Below are positions 34,464 to 42,935 of a stretch of 64,000 bases of DNA, one piece after another. The notes beneath the pieces were generated by a model, which did no database searches, was not told the origin of the DNA, and saw only the letters and a program-made list of their open reading frames with translations. Each line of letters begins with the position of its first letter. Position 1 is the first letter of the stretch. The DNA is from Myxococcales bacterium (GTDB lineage: Bacteria; Myxococcota_A; Polyangia; Polyangiales; Houyiibacteriaceae). The stretch spans positions 1-64,000 of the forward strand of contig JAHBWH010000018.1 of NCBI GenBank assembly GCA_019637115.1, given 5' to 3'. Both the position numbers and the translations under genes were made by a program.

Positions 34464-35647
34464 CGCCGCGAGCGCCTGAAGGTTCGGACGGTGCCCGCGC
34501 GCGTCTCATTGCGCGCTGGCCTACTCGATTGGGGTCCACCAAGGCCGACGCGTTCACGCGCGGTGGTGCGGGTCGTCGGCCGCGCTGGAGGCGGGCGACG
34601 ACGCTCGCTCCCCTCGCGGTCCTGGTCGCCTGCAGCGCGACGCCGCGGACTCAGACGATGGTCGTGGTCGACGCCGACGCCGCCCTTCGAGCCGAGGCGA
34701 CCGAGCTTCGCTTCAGCGTCGTCCGTGTGCCGAGCGGCGAGCTCGTCACCGAGCGAGTCGTCCCCCGAGGCGACCTCCGCTGGCCGATCGTCTTCGCCCT
34801 CGTCCCGGCCGGAGACGCCGCTCGACGGTTCCGCGTCCGCGCCGAAGCGCACTCGGACGCGCGACGGCTCGCGTTCGCCGAGACGGAGTCTGGCTACGTG
34901 GCGCAGCGCACGCTGGAGCTTCGTCTCGTGCTGCGGCCAGACTGCGCAGGGAGCTGCAGCCCGGCCCTCGTGGAGCCCGACACGCTGCCCGCCTACCCCG
35001 CGCCCGAAGTGGACGGCGGCCCGGCGGACGCGGGGCCGGGTGACGCGCAGCCCGACGCGCCCGCAGCGGAGTGCGAGGCGGACGAGGATTGCGACGACGG
35101 GCTGGCGTGCAACGGCGTCGAAACGTGCGTCGACGACGTCTGCCGCGTGGGGACGCCGGTCGCATGCGCCATCTCGGAAGACGCCTGCGTCGAGCTCGTC
35201 TGTGACGTGGCGGCGGGCCTCGACTGCGAGCCTCGGGCGCGCGAAGGCGACTGTGACGACGACGATCCGTGCACGGTCGAGACCCGCTGCGTCGACGGGG
35301 TCTGCGCGGGTCGAGAGCTCGCGTGCGACGACGGCCGCGTCTGCGAGGGCGGTGAGTGCGTGTGCCCAACCGACCGACCGGTCGCGTGCCCGGACGGTTG
35401 CTTCGCGACGTGTTGCCCCGGGGCCCGAAGGAGCCCGGCCGAGCGCTGCGGATGGTGCGGATACCGCACCTGTAACGGCACCGGGACAGGGTTCACCGCC
35501 TGCTCCGACCAGAACCAGGCGGGGAGCAACTGCTGCCTCGGGGGCTGCGGCGGCGACCCTGCGCCGACGTGTCCAGGTGGGCAGCGCAGCGAATGCGGAC
35601 CCCGAGTCTCGGACCCGACCAGCTGCGCGTGGTCGGGCTGTTTCTAG
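34460..35647 (+). CDS. Cys-rich lipoprotein coupled to the TPR protein
   Basis: A 395-residue protein. The N-terminus has ~45 charged residues, then a hydrophobic segment with lipobox-like LVAC (LAPLAVLVACSAT), so the true start may be further in. A beta-rich domain (MVVVDADAALRAEATELRFSVVRVPSGELV) is followed by an Asp/Pro/Ala linker and a Cys-rich end (CEADEDCDDGLACNGVETC, CAISEDACVELVC, CDDDDPCTVETRC, CVCPTDRPVACPDGC). The Cys spacing resembles the repeats in the 23125 and 47055 proteins, suggesting disulfide-rich surface modules. It begins inside the stop of the TPR gene. Confidence 0.6.
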   Translation: MTPRAPEGSDGARARLIARWPTRLGSTKADAFTRGGAGRRPRWRRATTLAPLAVLVACSATPRTQTMVVVDADAALRAEATELRFSVVRVPSGELVTERVVPRGDLRWPIVFALVPAGDAARRFRVRAEAHSDARRLAFAETESGYVAQRTLELRLVLRPDCAGSCSPALVEPDTLPAYPAPEVDGGPADAGPGDAQPDAPAAECEADEDCDDGLACNGVETCVDDVCRVGTPVACAISEDACVELVCDVAAGLDCEPRAREGDCDDDDPCTVETRCVDGVCAGRELACDDGRVCEGGECVCPTDRPVACPDGCFATCCPGARRSPAERCGWCGYRTCNGTGTGFTACSDQNQAGSNCCLGGCGGDPAPTCPGGQRSECGPRVSDPTSCAWSGCF

Positions 35648-35771
35648 CGCGTCGCGCTCGCTTGGGGCCTGGACGACGGGAGCAAGCTTCTTCACCCCCA
35701 ACGTGCGCCTTCGACGCGGTTAGCCCCCAAGACACGGCACCTCACGGAGCCTCTCGTCGGGTCCAGGTCGC

Positions 35772-36359
35772 CTAACCCGCGAGGGCGCGCTCGACCAGGA
35801 CGCGCTCGGGACCGAGCGGGAGCGCGAGGGCGGCCTCGTGGCCGCGCTCGCTCATTTTTCCCCACGTCTTGCGGAGGATGTCGACGACCTTCTCGTCCGC
35901 GTGCCGAGCCGCGAAGTCCGCGAAGTAGTGGCGCAAGAAGACGAGGCAGATCACGTCCTCGAGGAGCTGCACGTCGGGGTCGGTCCCGAGGCCCTTCTTG
36001 CGTAGTAGTGTGCCGACTCGCTCGACCATCGTGTCGTCGTAGCCGACCTCGTGGAGGATTGCGCCTGCGAGCTCGGCGTGTTGGTCGTGGAGCGCTCGGC
36101 GCCACTTCAGGTAACCGACGCGGTCCATCGGGTAGTCGGCGCGGGGGATGATCCAGCGCTGGATGTGCTGCGCGCGCGCCGCCAGCTTCACCGCTTCGGG
36201 TGCGTCGGGCGCGTAGGCGTCGAGCGTCTCGGTCATGCGCCGGCCATAGAGGAGCTCCTTGGGCTCGTCGCGACCCGTCGCGGCGTCGCGCTCGAGGTTC
36301 GGATCTTGGGCGTTGGCCTCGTCGATTCGGCGGAAGGCCTCCACGAGCCGGTCGGACAT
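35772..36359 (-). CDS. DUF4202-family protein
   Basis: A 195-residue soluble protein matching my memory of the DUF4202 family in LVEAFRRIDEANAQDPN, AARAQHIQRWIIPRADYPMDR, GYLKWRRALHDQHAELAGAIL, LLEDVICLVFLRHYFADFA and the end ILRKTWGKMSERGHEAAL. The His-rich pattern (RAQHIQRW, LHDQHAE) suggests a metal or HD-like helical fold, but no activity is established. It starts at 36359 with a TACAGT box 6 bases upstream and no Shine-Dalgarno site. The 158-bp gap before it on this strand holds the palindrome CTTTGC-TCA-GCAAAG (36423-36437). Confidence 0.75.
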   Translation of the reverse strand: MSDRLVEAFRRIDEANAQDPNLERDAATGRDEPKELLYGRRMTETLDAYAPDAPEAVKLAARAQHIQRWIIPRADYPMDRVGYLKWRRALHDQHAELAGAILHEVGYDDTMVERVGTLLRKKGLGTDPDVQLLEDVICLVFLRHYFADFAARHADEKVVDILRKTWGKMSERGHEAALALPLGPERVLVERALAG

Positions 36360-36365
36360 GAGGGG

Positions 36366-36371
36366 ACTGTA
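36366..36371 (-). promoter_or_regulatory. -10-like TACAGT before the DUF4202 gene
   Basis: TACAGT on the minus strand, 6 bases before the ATG, with no Shine-Dalgarno site. Confidence 0.4.
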
Positions 36372-36517
36372 GCGCCCGTCGAGATGCGCTTCGAGTCTTT
36401 CGGTTGTCGCTCGTCCTTCGAGCTTTGCTCAGCAAAGGCCGCGGGCAGCCCAAGCACTCGCTGCTCACCCCCAAAGGGGTCGAGCTGCGGGGTCGCGCCG
36501 CAGGGTCGAGCCGCGGA

Positions 36518-37945
36518 TCATCCCGAGCTGCTGGCGGCGCGCGCGACGGCGGGCGCAGGGGCGCGGGGCTCCCTCGGGCTCGTAGGCCGGATCCGCATGC
36601 GCATGCCGTGCGCGGGGCGGAGGGTGACGCCGGGCTCGAGGATGACACGGTGGCCAGGCTCGAGCTCGAGGTGGTGGCGCTCGGCGATCATCGCGAGCAC
36701 GAGCTTCGCCTCCTGGAGCGCGAAGTGTGCGCCGAGGCAGACGCGGGGCCCCGCGCCGAAGGGCAAGTACGCGAATTTGTGACGCCCCGCCGAGCGCTCG
36801 GGCAAGAAGCGGTCGGGGTCGAAGCGCTCGGGGCTCTCCCAGAGCGTCGGCATGCGGTGCAGGGCGTAGGTCGCGATGCTCACCGTCTGTCCCTTCGGCA
36901 ACCGCGCGCCTCCCGAGAGCTCGTCGTCCTCCAGGTTCTCGCGCTCCACACCCCAGACGGGCGGGTAGAGGCGCATCGACTCCTTCACCACGCGCTCGGT
37001 GAGCTCGAGCCGCGCGAGGCTCTCGACCGTGACTGGACCGTCGGCGAGCACCTCGCGCGCCTCGGCCTCCACCGCGCGCGCGATCTCTGGGTGCCGGGCG
37101 AGCAGGTAGAAGGTCCAGGTCAGCGCGTTGGCCGTCGTCTCGTGGCCGGCGGTGATCAGCGTGAGCACCTCGTCGCGGAGCTGACGGTCGCTCATCGCGC
37201 CCTTTTGGTCGGCCGCGACCACGAGCGCGTCGAGCAGATCGCGCGGCGTCTCGGAGGTGGGCCGCGCGCGGTGCTCGGCGACGAGCCGGTGGACGAGCGC
37301 GTCGAGGCGCGCGAGGTCGCGCTTGAACCGGACGCGCGCCGGCAGCGGGAGCCACATCGGGAGCTTCACGACCTCGGCGAAGTAGTCGTTGAGGAACTCG
37401 ACGATGCCGTCGAGCGCGCCGCCGAGCTCGCGCGCCTCGCCGTCGAGATCGACGCTCGCGATCGCGTGACCGATGATGCGCAGCGTGACGCGCATCATCT
37501 CGGCGTGGAGGTCGAAGACCACGCCGCGGGAGAGGCCTTCGCTCTCCCAACGATCGAGCATCGCGTGGGTGCACTCGGCCATGAGGGGCACGAAGGCGTC
37601 GACGCTCCGCGGCTGGAAGGCGGGCTGCGCGAGCTTGCGCTGCCGCTTCCAATGCCCCCCCTCGCTCGTCACGAGGCCCTCGCCGAGCACCAGCTTGAGG
37701 CCGTCGTAGCTCTTGCTCTTCACGTAGTTGTCGGCGCGCGTGACGAGCACGTGCCGGATGTCCTCCGGCCCCACGAGCGATCGGTACTCGAAGCGCTCGA
37801 AGAAGCGCATGAGCACGCGGTCGCCGTGCGCGGCGTGGGCCCGCAAGAAGAGCCCCGGCCCGTCGTCGACGGCCTCGAGGAAGTTCCCGACGAAGGGCGC
37901 GCCCCGCACCTCGACGAACCCGTCCACGTTCTTGATCCGCGTCAT
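36518..37945 (-). CDS. Cytochrome P450
   Basis: Heme-thiolate monooxygenase, 475 residues. Hallmarks: I-helix AGHETTANALTW (oxygen activation), ExxR in VKESMRLYPPVWG, PERFDPDRFLPE, and the heme-binding loop FGAGPRVCLGAHFA with the Cys ligand. Sequence near the N-terminus (GDRVLMRFFERFEYRSLVGP) and the overall shape resemble bacterial CYP102/fatty-acid-like class E enzymes, but the substrate cannot be told. No ferredoxin or reductase is fused or adjacent. A GAGGAG ribosome site precedes the ATG. It is divergent from a TetR gene whose twin operators lie between them, so expression is probably inducible. Confidence 0.93.
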   Translation of the reverse strand: MTRIKNVDGFVEVRGAPFVGNFLEAVDDGPGLFLRAHAAHGDRVLMRFFERFEYRSLVGPEDIRHVLVTRADNYVKSKSYDGLKLVLGEGLVTSEGGHWKRQRKLAQPAFQPRSVDAFVPLMAECTHAMLDRWESEGLSRGVVFDLHAEMMRVTLRIIGHAIASVDLDGEARELGGALDGIVEFLNDYFAEVVKLPMWLPLPARVRFKRDLARLDALVHRLVAEHRARPTSETPRDLLDALVVAADQKGAMSDRQLRDEVLTLITAGHETTANALTWTFYLLARHPEIARAVEAEAREVLADGPVTVESLARLELTERVVKESMRLYPPVWGVERENLEDDELSGGARLPKGQTVSIATYALHRMPTLWESPERFDPDRFLPERSAGRHKFAYLPFGAGPRVCLGAHFALQEAKLVLAMIAERHHLELEPGHRVILEPGVTLRPAHGMRMRIRPTSPREPRAPAPAVARAASSSG

Positions 37946-37983
37946 GTCGGCTCCTCTGCCCCGCTCGGCGACCCGCTCGAACA

Positions 37984-38025
37984 TGAGGACAACCTCACGT
38001 TCCAAGCATGTGAGGGAAGCCTCAC
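37984..38025. promoter_or_regulatory. Two TetR-type operator palindromes
   Basis: TGAGG-ACAA-CCTCA (37984-37997) and GTGAGG-GAAG-CCTCAC (38010-38025), centres 27 bp apart, in the 111-bp region between the divergent P450 and TetR genes. The half-site TGAGG/CCTCA and 4-base centre are the same in both. Best explanation: dimers of the TetR product repress both promoters. Confidence 0.75.
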
Positions 38026-38043
38026 GTTCGTCAATGGCTCTGC

Positions 38044-38049
38044 TATGCT
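38044..38049 (+). promoter_or_regulatory. -10-like TATGCT before the TetR gene
   Basis: TGC-TATGCT (extended -10 form) ends 7 bases before the ATG at 38057. The nearer operator ends 18 bases upstream, where a bound repressor would block polymerase. Confidence 0.5.
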
Positions 38050-38056
38050 TTTCTCG

Positions 38057-38689
38057 ATGGAGCTGGCCGACCGCCCCCGACGCATCCCGACGCAGGCGCG
38101 AAGCCGGCGCCGCTACGAGGCGATCTTGGACGCTGCGGCCGCGGTCTTCGCAGAGGTCGGCTTCGACGCCGCGACGACCGAGGCGATCGCGGCGCGAGCG
38201 GACACCTCGATCGGCAGCCTCTATCAGTTTTTCCCCAACAAGCGGGCGCTCTTCACCGGGGTCGCCGAGCGGCTCATGGCGCGCGAGACCGCGCTCTTCG
38301 ACGCGGTCACCGCGGAACGCGCGGGCGCGCCGTGGCCGGAGCTGCTCGACGCAGTCGTGGGCGCGTTCGTCGAGCTGCGCGAGACCGAGCCGGCGTGGCA
38401 CGCGGTCTGGTCCTCGGCGCTCGCCCTCGAGGGCGAGGTGAAGGATACGGCCGAGCGGTGCCACCAGCACATCGTCTCGCGCACCGCCGCGATCCTCGCG
38501 GGCTACGCGCCGGGGCTCCCCCCCGCGCGTGTGGAGATCGTCGCCGCGCTGCTCGTCGAGACGGTGGCCGCGATGCTCTTCGCCTCTTTGCGCTACGACG
38601 CCACCCGAGCGCGCGCGCTCCTCGACGAGACGACGCGGATGGTGCGGGCGTACGCAGCCGAGATCCTCGCGCCGATCGACGCAAAGTGA
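38057..38689 (+). CDS. TetR-family transcriptional repressor
   Basis: A 210-residue regulator. N-terminal helix-turn-helix domain: RRRYEAILDAAAAVFAEVGFDAATTEAIAARADTSIGSLYQFFPNKRALF is a textbook TetR signature, given here only as its span, residues ~15-64. The C-terminal helical domain would bind a small ligand and form the dimer. Divergent from the P450 with twin palindromes between, so it very likely controls that gene and itself; the ligand may be a P450 substrate. An ATG at 38045 is also in frame, but it overlaps the TATGCT box. Confidence 0.9.
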   Translation: MELADRPRRIPTQARSRRRYEAILDAAAAVFAEVGFDAATTEAIAARADTSIGSLYQFFPNKRALFTGVAERLMARETALFDAVTAERAGAPWPELLDAVVGAFVELRETEPAWHAVWSSALALEGEVKDTAERCHQHIVSRTAAILAGYAPGLPPARVEIVAALLVETVAAMLFASLRYDATRARALLDETTRMVRAYAAEILAPIDAK

Positions 38690-38718
38690 ACACCAATCGC
38701 ACCTGACCACCCCAACCT

Positions 38719-38862
38719 GAAGCTCGTTCCGGGTTGCCGTGGATGATCGGCGTCGAGATCGTTTGCCGCGCAGGCGTTGGACGGGCCAAGCTACTTCGAG
38801 GAGGTCGGCGAGCGAGATCCGCGCCCTTGGCCGCGGGTACCCGGAACGAACTTCGGGTTGGA
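38719..38862. repeat. Dispersed motif, copy B (two arms)
   Basis: GAAGCTCGTTCCGGGTTGCC at 38719-38738 (forward) and, reversed, GAAGTTCGTTCCGGGTACCC then GCGGCCAAGGGCGCG at 38820-38857. The two arms are inverted relative to each other. Related copies lie at 9121 and 61207. It is the main content of the 214-bp gap before 38904. Confidence 0.55.
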
Positions 38863-38891
38863 GCTCCTCGTCGAAGGGTTGCGCTACCCGC

Positions 38892-38897
38892 TATGCT
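38892..38897 (+). promoter_or_regulatory. -10-like TATGCT, 6 bases before the GTG at 38904
   Basis: TATGCT followed by TGGGTG and the GTG start, with no Shine-Dalgarno site. The position favours the second of two tandem GTG codons. Confidence 0.4.
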
Positions 38898-38903
38898 TGG
38901 GTG

Positions 38904-39575
38904 GTGAGCCCCCTGCTCGAGAGACCGGGACGATTCCTCGCTGCGCTCGAAGCGCTGGCCTTCTGGCCACCCTGGATCGGCCTCGCGCTCACGCTCTCGC
39001 TCGCGTGGGAAGGCTGCGCGGCCCAGCCGGTGCTCGGCGGAGCCGTGACGGCGGTGGCCCTCGCGGGGCTCGTGGCGTTCATCGCGCTCTCGCCCTCCTT
39101 CCTCCCGCACCACGCCCGCCGCGGGTCGGGGTTCTGGATGGGGCACGCCGCGTTCGCGCTCTTCGGCCTCGCGGTGGGAGTGCGTTGGTACGGCTGGCAG
39201 GACCTGGTCATGCTCGCCAGCGCGACCATCGCGCTCGCGGCGGCGCTCGTCACCGCGGCGATCGCGTGGCGCGTCGAGCGGCTCCCCTCGGGCCCGCTCT
39301 GTGTCGACGCGGACGGCGTGCGCCTCGAGACCGCGGACGCGACGTACCTGCTCGGCTCGCTTCCCCCCGGCTGCGACGAGGGCGACGTGCTGACCCTGCT
39401 CGAGCTGCGCGACGAGGAGAGCGCGGGCGACGGCCCTTATCGCCGTGGGCGGTCGGTGCTGCACGCGACGCGCTCGTGGCGGGTGGACGGCGCTGAGCTC
39501 TCCTCGCAGCTCCGTGAGCGCGCGACGGGTCTGCTCGCGTGGGCGATGGCGAGCGCGCTCTGGGCGCTCGTCTGA
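38904..39575 (+). CDS. Membrane protein of unknown function
   Basis: A 223-residue protein with about four hydrophobic segments (WPPWIGLALTLSLAW, AVTAVALAGLVAFIAL, FWMGHAAFALFGLAVGV, LVMLASATIALAAALVTAAIAW), then a cytoplasmic domain (~120-205) of alternating strands (GPLCVDADGVRLETADATYLLG) and a last weak helix. I do not recognise it. The GTG start at 38904 (or 38901) is preferred because upstream in-frame sequence is the dispersed motif. Convergent with the YcxB-like gene, only 15 bases between stops. Confidence 0.5.
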   Translation: MSPLLERPGRFLAALEALAFWPPWIGLALTLSLAWEGCAAQPVLGGAVTAVALAGLVAFIALSPSFLPHHARRGSGFWMGHAAFALFGLAVGVRWYGWQDLVMLASATIALAAALVTAAIAWRVERLPSGPLCVDADGVRLETADATYLLGSLPPGCDEGDVLTLLELRDEESAGDGPYRRGRSVLHATRSWRVDGAELSSQLRERATGLLAWAMASALWALV

Positions 39576-39590
39576 GATCCTCTCGTCGGC

Positions 39591-40190
39591 TCAGCCTCGG
39601 ACCGACAGCACGATCGCGAGCACCAAGAGCATGAGGACGAGGCTCATGCTCGGGCTCAACCACGCGACGATCTCCACCGCCCGCCTCGGCCGCGCCCGCG
39701 CGAGCCACGCGCGCACGCCCTCGAGCTCGGCGGCGGCGAGCCCGCGCTTGGGCAGGACGTGGAAGACCGAGGGCTTCGTCAGCACGTAGAACGCGCGCGG
39801 CGTCTCGTAGGTCCGGTAGAGCTCTTCCCAACGGAGGCTGGTCAGCGCCTCGCCGGAGCGGATCTGCACGCCCTGCTCTCGGAGGCGCCAGGTGGCCTTC
39901 TTGACCGGGACGCTCCGGTAGAGGCGCGCGGCGAGGCGACGCAGCGAGAGGGGGACGAAGCCGAGGAAGCCGACGCAGGCGGTCGCGAAGAGCACCTCCT
40001 GCACCGAGAAGGACCGACCCGTGGCGGCGAGGTAGACCCCGAGCCCGAGCATCGCGATCGCGAAGGCCACGAAGAAGGGCAAGAACCTCAGCCCCGGGCT
40101 GTGGCGCACCATCGTGAAGAAGAGGCCGTGGCGGACGTCCTCCTCCGTCAGATCGACCTCGAGCGCGACCGGCTCCATCGGGCCCGACAT
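39591..40190 (-). CDS. YcxB-like membrane protein
   Basis: A 199-residue protein: N-terminal strand region (VALEVDLTEEDVRHGLFFTMVRHSPG), two transmembrane helices (FLPFFVAFAIAMLGLGVYLAATG, VLFATACVGFLGFVPLSLRRL), a beta-rich PH-like part (ATWRLREQGVQIRSGEALTSLRWEELYRTYETPRAFYVLT, residues ~100-145) and a C-terminal hydrophobic tail. This arrangement matches YcxB-family proteins; PKRGL is their typical loop. Function unknown. The start at 40190 is chosen; the frame continues upstream into the next gene's 3' end. It may be co-transcribed with the membrane protein at 40231. Confidence 0.6.
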   Translation of the reverse strand: MSGPMEPVALEVDLTEEDVRHGLFFTMVRHSPGLRFLPFFVAFAIAMLGLGVYLAATGRSFSVQEVLFATACVGFLGFVPLSLRRLAARLYRSVPVKKATWRLREQGVQIRSGEALTSLRWEELYRTYETPRAFYVLTKPSVFHVLPKRGLAAAELEGVRAWLARARPRRAVEIVAWLSPSMSLVLMLLVLAIVLSVRG

Positions 40191-40230
40191 GCGCGCTCGG
40201 CGCGACGGAGGCAAGCGGTCGCCCGGGCCC

Positions 40231-41109
40231 TCAGGCCGAGCGGATCGCGCGCAGCACCCACGCCACGAGGGCCGCAGCGAGCCCGCTGAGCGCGAGGAAG
40301 GGGGCGACGTAGAGGGCGAGCTCACCGACGCCGAGCACGATGCCCGCGCGCCATTGCATCACGGTCTGGCCTGCGACGACGGCGCCGATGAACGCGAGCA
40401 GCACGAGGATCGAGGCCGCGATGGGGTACGCGAGAGGCCGACGGCGGAGCGCCAGGACGGCGCCGAAGCACGCGGCGGGCGCGATGACGCCGATGTCGAG
40501 CACGTGCGTCACGTCCGTCGTGTTGAGGCCGAGGTGATGAGGCCCGCGTCCCTCCACGACCGCGGCGACGCTCTCGGGCAACCAGACGAGCGCGGCGAGC
40601 GCGGCGAGCGCGAGGAAGGCGGCGAGCGCACGGCGCGGCGCGCGGTCGCCAATCGCATCCGCCAACACGCCGAGGTCGAGGCTCGCGAAGGTCAGCACGA
40701 AGGCGTAGAGGGCCGCCGAGAGGTACGCGACGTAGACGAGGTGGAGCGCGTTGAAGGCGACCCCGAGGGCGAGCGACGCCGCGTTGTAGAGGAGGCAGGT
40801 CAACGCGCCGAGGAGGAAGAGCCCCGCGCGCAGGCCGCCTCGCCGCGTCCAGGCGAGCGCCACCAGCAGCATCGGGACGCCGAGGAAGAGCACGACCGCG
40901 TCGGTCCCGCGCAGGATCGGGGCCTTGAACGCCGAGTCGTGGCGGTAGAGGCCGCGCCCGTAGAGTTCGACCGCGTCCCCGTACGCGTTGAAGAGCTCGC
41001 GGTCGATCATGGGCTCGGCGTCCGGCCAGAAGAGCCCCGCGGCCGCCGAGATGGCGGCGAAGGCGGCCGTCAACAGGCCGAGCCAGAGGCGCTGTCGCTC
41101 CGTGGGCAT
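40231..41109 (-). CDS. Multi-pass membrane protein (about eight helices)
   Basis: A 292-residue protein with roughly eight transmembrane helices spread along its length, e.g. LWLGLLTAAFAAISAAAGLF, VVLFLGVPMLLVALAW, GLFLLGALTCLLYNAASLAL, LAAFLALAALAALVWLP, YPIAASILVLLAFIGAVVAG and LALYVAPFLALSGLAAALVAW. No family is recognised. The ATG at 41109 is preferred over 41148 because a TATCGT box lies 10 bases before it. Its stop is 41 bases before the YcxB-like start on the same strand. Divergent from the proline-rich TPR gene. Confidence 0.55.
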   Translation of the reverse strand: MPTERQRLWLGLLTAAFAAISAAAGLFWPDAEPMIDRELFNAYGDAVELYGRGLYRHDSAFKAPILRGTDAVVLFLGVPMLLVALAWTRRGGLRAGLFLLGALTCLLYNAASLALGVAFNALHLVYVAYLSAALYAFVLTFASLDLGVLADAIGDRAPRRALAAFLALAALAALVWLPESVAAVVEGRGPHHLGLNTTDVTHVLDIGVIAPAACFGAVLALRRRPLAYPIAASILVLLAFIGAVVAGQTVMQWRAGIVLGVGELALYVAPFLALSGLAAALVAWVLRAIRSA

Positions 41110-41241
41110 CGCTCGGCGGACGATACCAGCACCAAGAATCGAGAACACAATTCACCACGAATTGCGATCGATCCTCACCTCAATCGACATCGGCCGACTG
41201 GATGAGCGCGCGGAGGCATGATACAACGTGACCAACCGGTC

Positions 41242-42888
41242 ATGAATCGTCCTCCCTTCGACAGCGCGAACGAGACAGGGCCGACGACGATTCGTCCGGT
41301 CCTGCCCGTGGAGCTGGAGCGCGAGGATCCGACGTGGGGGCGGATGGTCAGCCCTACGCCGAGCCCGCTTCCGCCCGACCGCTCGTGGGAGGACGAGACG
41401 ACGGGGTACGGGCCCGACGTCACCGCGGATCTGCGCTCGAAGATGGTCAACCCGGAGGACCTGCCGCTGGTCGACGGCGCCGCGTGGGATGACGAGACGA
41501 CCTGCCATCGGCAGGTCTCGGTGCCGCGTCGGGCCTTCCGAGACTCACGCCCCGAGCCGGCGGTCGAGCTGGCGCCGAGCGAGCTGCTCCCCGAAGACAC
41601 CGCGCCCGCCGACCGCACCACGCGGAGGCCCCCCGCCCGCCTCGCCGCGCCGAGCGCCGACCCGCGCGCGCCGGGCCGGCGGCCATCCCACCCCTACCGG
41701 CGCTTCCCAGCGCCGCCACGCGTCCCGACCCTCGCCCCTCCGACGTCTGCGCCCCCGACTCCCATGGCGCCGGTCGCCACGAAGGTTGCGGCTCCCATCG
41801 CGCCGGTCGCCGCGAAGGTGGCTGCACCGCCCAGGCCATATGTCTCCCCGCACGCGGCGGCGGTCCCGAGGCCCGCTGCGCCGAGGCCTCACGTCGCCCC
41901 CGCGTCGCCGGTCCAGACCCCCCCAGCGGCGCAGGCGTTGCCGTCGACGCCTCCGCGAGATGCCGACAAGCGCGGCTCCCACCCTCCAGTCCGTGTCTCC
42001 GCGTCGGGGCGGCTGCTGCAATGGACCGTCCTCGCGCTGGCGGCGATCGGCAGCGTGTGCGTGGGTTGGTTGCTCGCCAACCTCTGGGACGGGCAGACGC
42101 CCGTGCTCGCGCCAGCGACGCTCGCGCGCACGGCGGACTCGCCGGGAGGTGAACGGAGCGACGTCGAGATCTCGGCGCTCGGCGCGCAGGGCGCGCCGAG
42201 CGCAACGGCGGGCGCACCGGGCGCACCGAGCGCAACGGCGGGCGCACCGGGCGCACCGAGCGCAGTAGTCGCGGGGCCGGCGGGGGTCGCACCGAGCGAT
42301 GAGCCAGCGGCCGACGTCGAGCCGGCGGAGGTCGCGCCGAGCGTCGAGTCCGCCGCCGACGTCGCGCTGGCCAACGGCGCCGCGAACGACGCGCTCGCCC
42401 CCAACGGCCCCGAGGACGTCGAGCACGAGCACGACCTCGCGCGCGATGACGCGGCGCACGCGCGAGAGACCGCCAGGCGCGACGACGCCGCGGTCGAGGC
42501 CTCGACTCGCGACGCTTCGGCCCGCGCCACGACCGGGAGCCACCGCCGAAGCGCGGGGCCCGAGGAGTCGTGGGCCGCAACCCCCGTCCCCGCCCGCGTG
42601 TGGCCGAGCACCGTCGGGGGCGGTGACCACGATCGCGCGCGCTCCGACCACCTCGTCGCCTTGGCCCGCCAGGCGCGAGGCAGCGAGCGCCGACAGCTCC
42701 TCTGGGAGGCCGCGCACGCGCACCCGCGCAACCCGCAGGTCGCCTTCCTCTTCGCGCGAGACGCCTACTACGAGGGCGATCTCGAGGTCGCGGAGGCCTG
42801 GGCGCGCGCGGCCGTGTCCATGCGGCGCCGGCACCCCGACTTCAGGGCGCTGCTCGGACGGATCCTCGAGGCGCGCGCGGCCCAGTAG
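41242..42888 (+). CDS. Single-pass membrane protein with disordered arms and TPR-like tail
   Basis: A 548-residue protein. The first ~255 residues are disordered and rich in Pro, Ala and Arg. They hold two similar acidic motifs, WEDETTGYGPDVTADLRSKM and WDDETTCHRQ. One transmembrane helix follows (~262-282, LLQWTVLALAAIGSVCVGWLLA). An Ala/Gly/Pro repeat zone follows (GAPGAPSATA units, bases ~42180-42270). The last ~75 residues are helical and TPR-like (RRQLLWEAAHAHPRNPQVAFLFARDAYYEGDLEVAEAWARAAV). This layout resembles myxobacterial kinase-substrate or scaffold proteins, but no function is assigned. An ATG at 41218 is in frame, but its ATA/CAA codons are atypical here. Confidence 0.55.
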   Translation: MNRPPFDSANETGPTTIRPVLPVELEREDPTWGRMVSPTPSPLPPDRSWEDETTGYGPDVTADLRSKMVNPEDLPLVDGAAWDDETTCHRQVSVPRRAFRDSRPEPAVELAPSELLPEDTAPADRTTRRPPARLAAPSADPRAPGRRPSHPYRRFPAPPRVPTLAPPTSAPPTPMAPVATKVAAPIAPVAAKVAAPPRPYVSPHAAAVPRPAAPRPHVAPASPVQTPPAAQALPSTPPRDADKRGSHPPVRVSASGRLLQWTVLALAAIGSVCVGWLLANLWDGQTPVLAPATLARTADSPGGERSDVEISALGAQGAPSATAGAPGAPSATAGAPGAPSAVVAGPAGVAPSDEPAADVEPAEVAPSVESAADVALANGAANDALAPNGPEDVEHEHDLARDDAAHARETARRDDAAVEASTRDASARATTGSHRRSAGPEESWAATPVPARVWPSTVGGGDHDRARSDHLVALARQARGSERRQLLWEAAHAHPRNPQVAFLFARDAYYEGDLEVAEAWARAAVSMRRRHPDFRALLGRILEARAAQ

Positions 42889-42922
42889 CAAGCCGCGCTC
42901 GACCCGCGACCCCTCGCCGACC

Positions 42923-42928
42923 TACCCT
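42923..42928 (+). promoter_or_regulatory. -10-like TACCCT before the acyl-CoA dehydrogenase gene
   Basis: TACCCT lies 7 bases before the ATG at 42936, with no Shine-Dalgarno site. Confidence 0.4.
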
Positions 42929-42935
42929 CGGCCGC

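Noticed and set aside
36404-38056. Long upstream extension of the TetR frame
   Set aside because: It is antisense to the P450 gene; the TetR domain begins properly at 38057.
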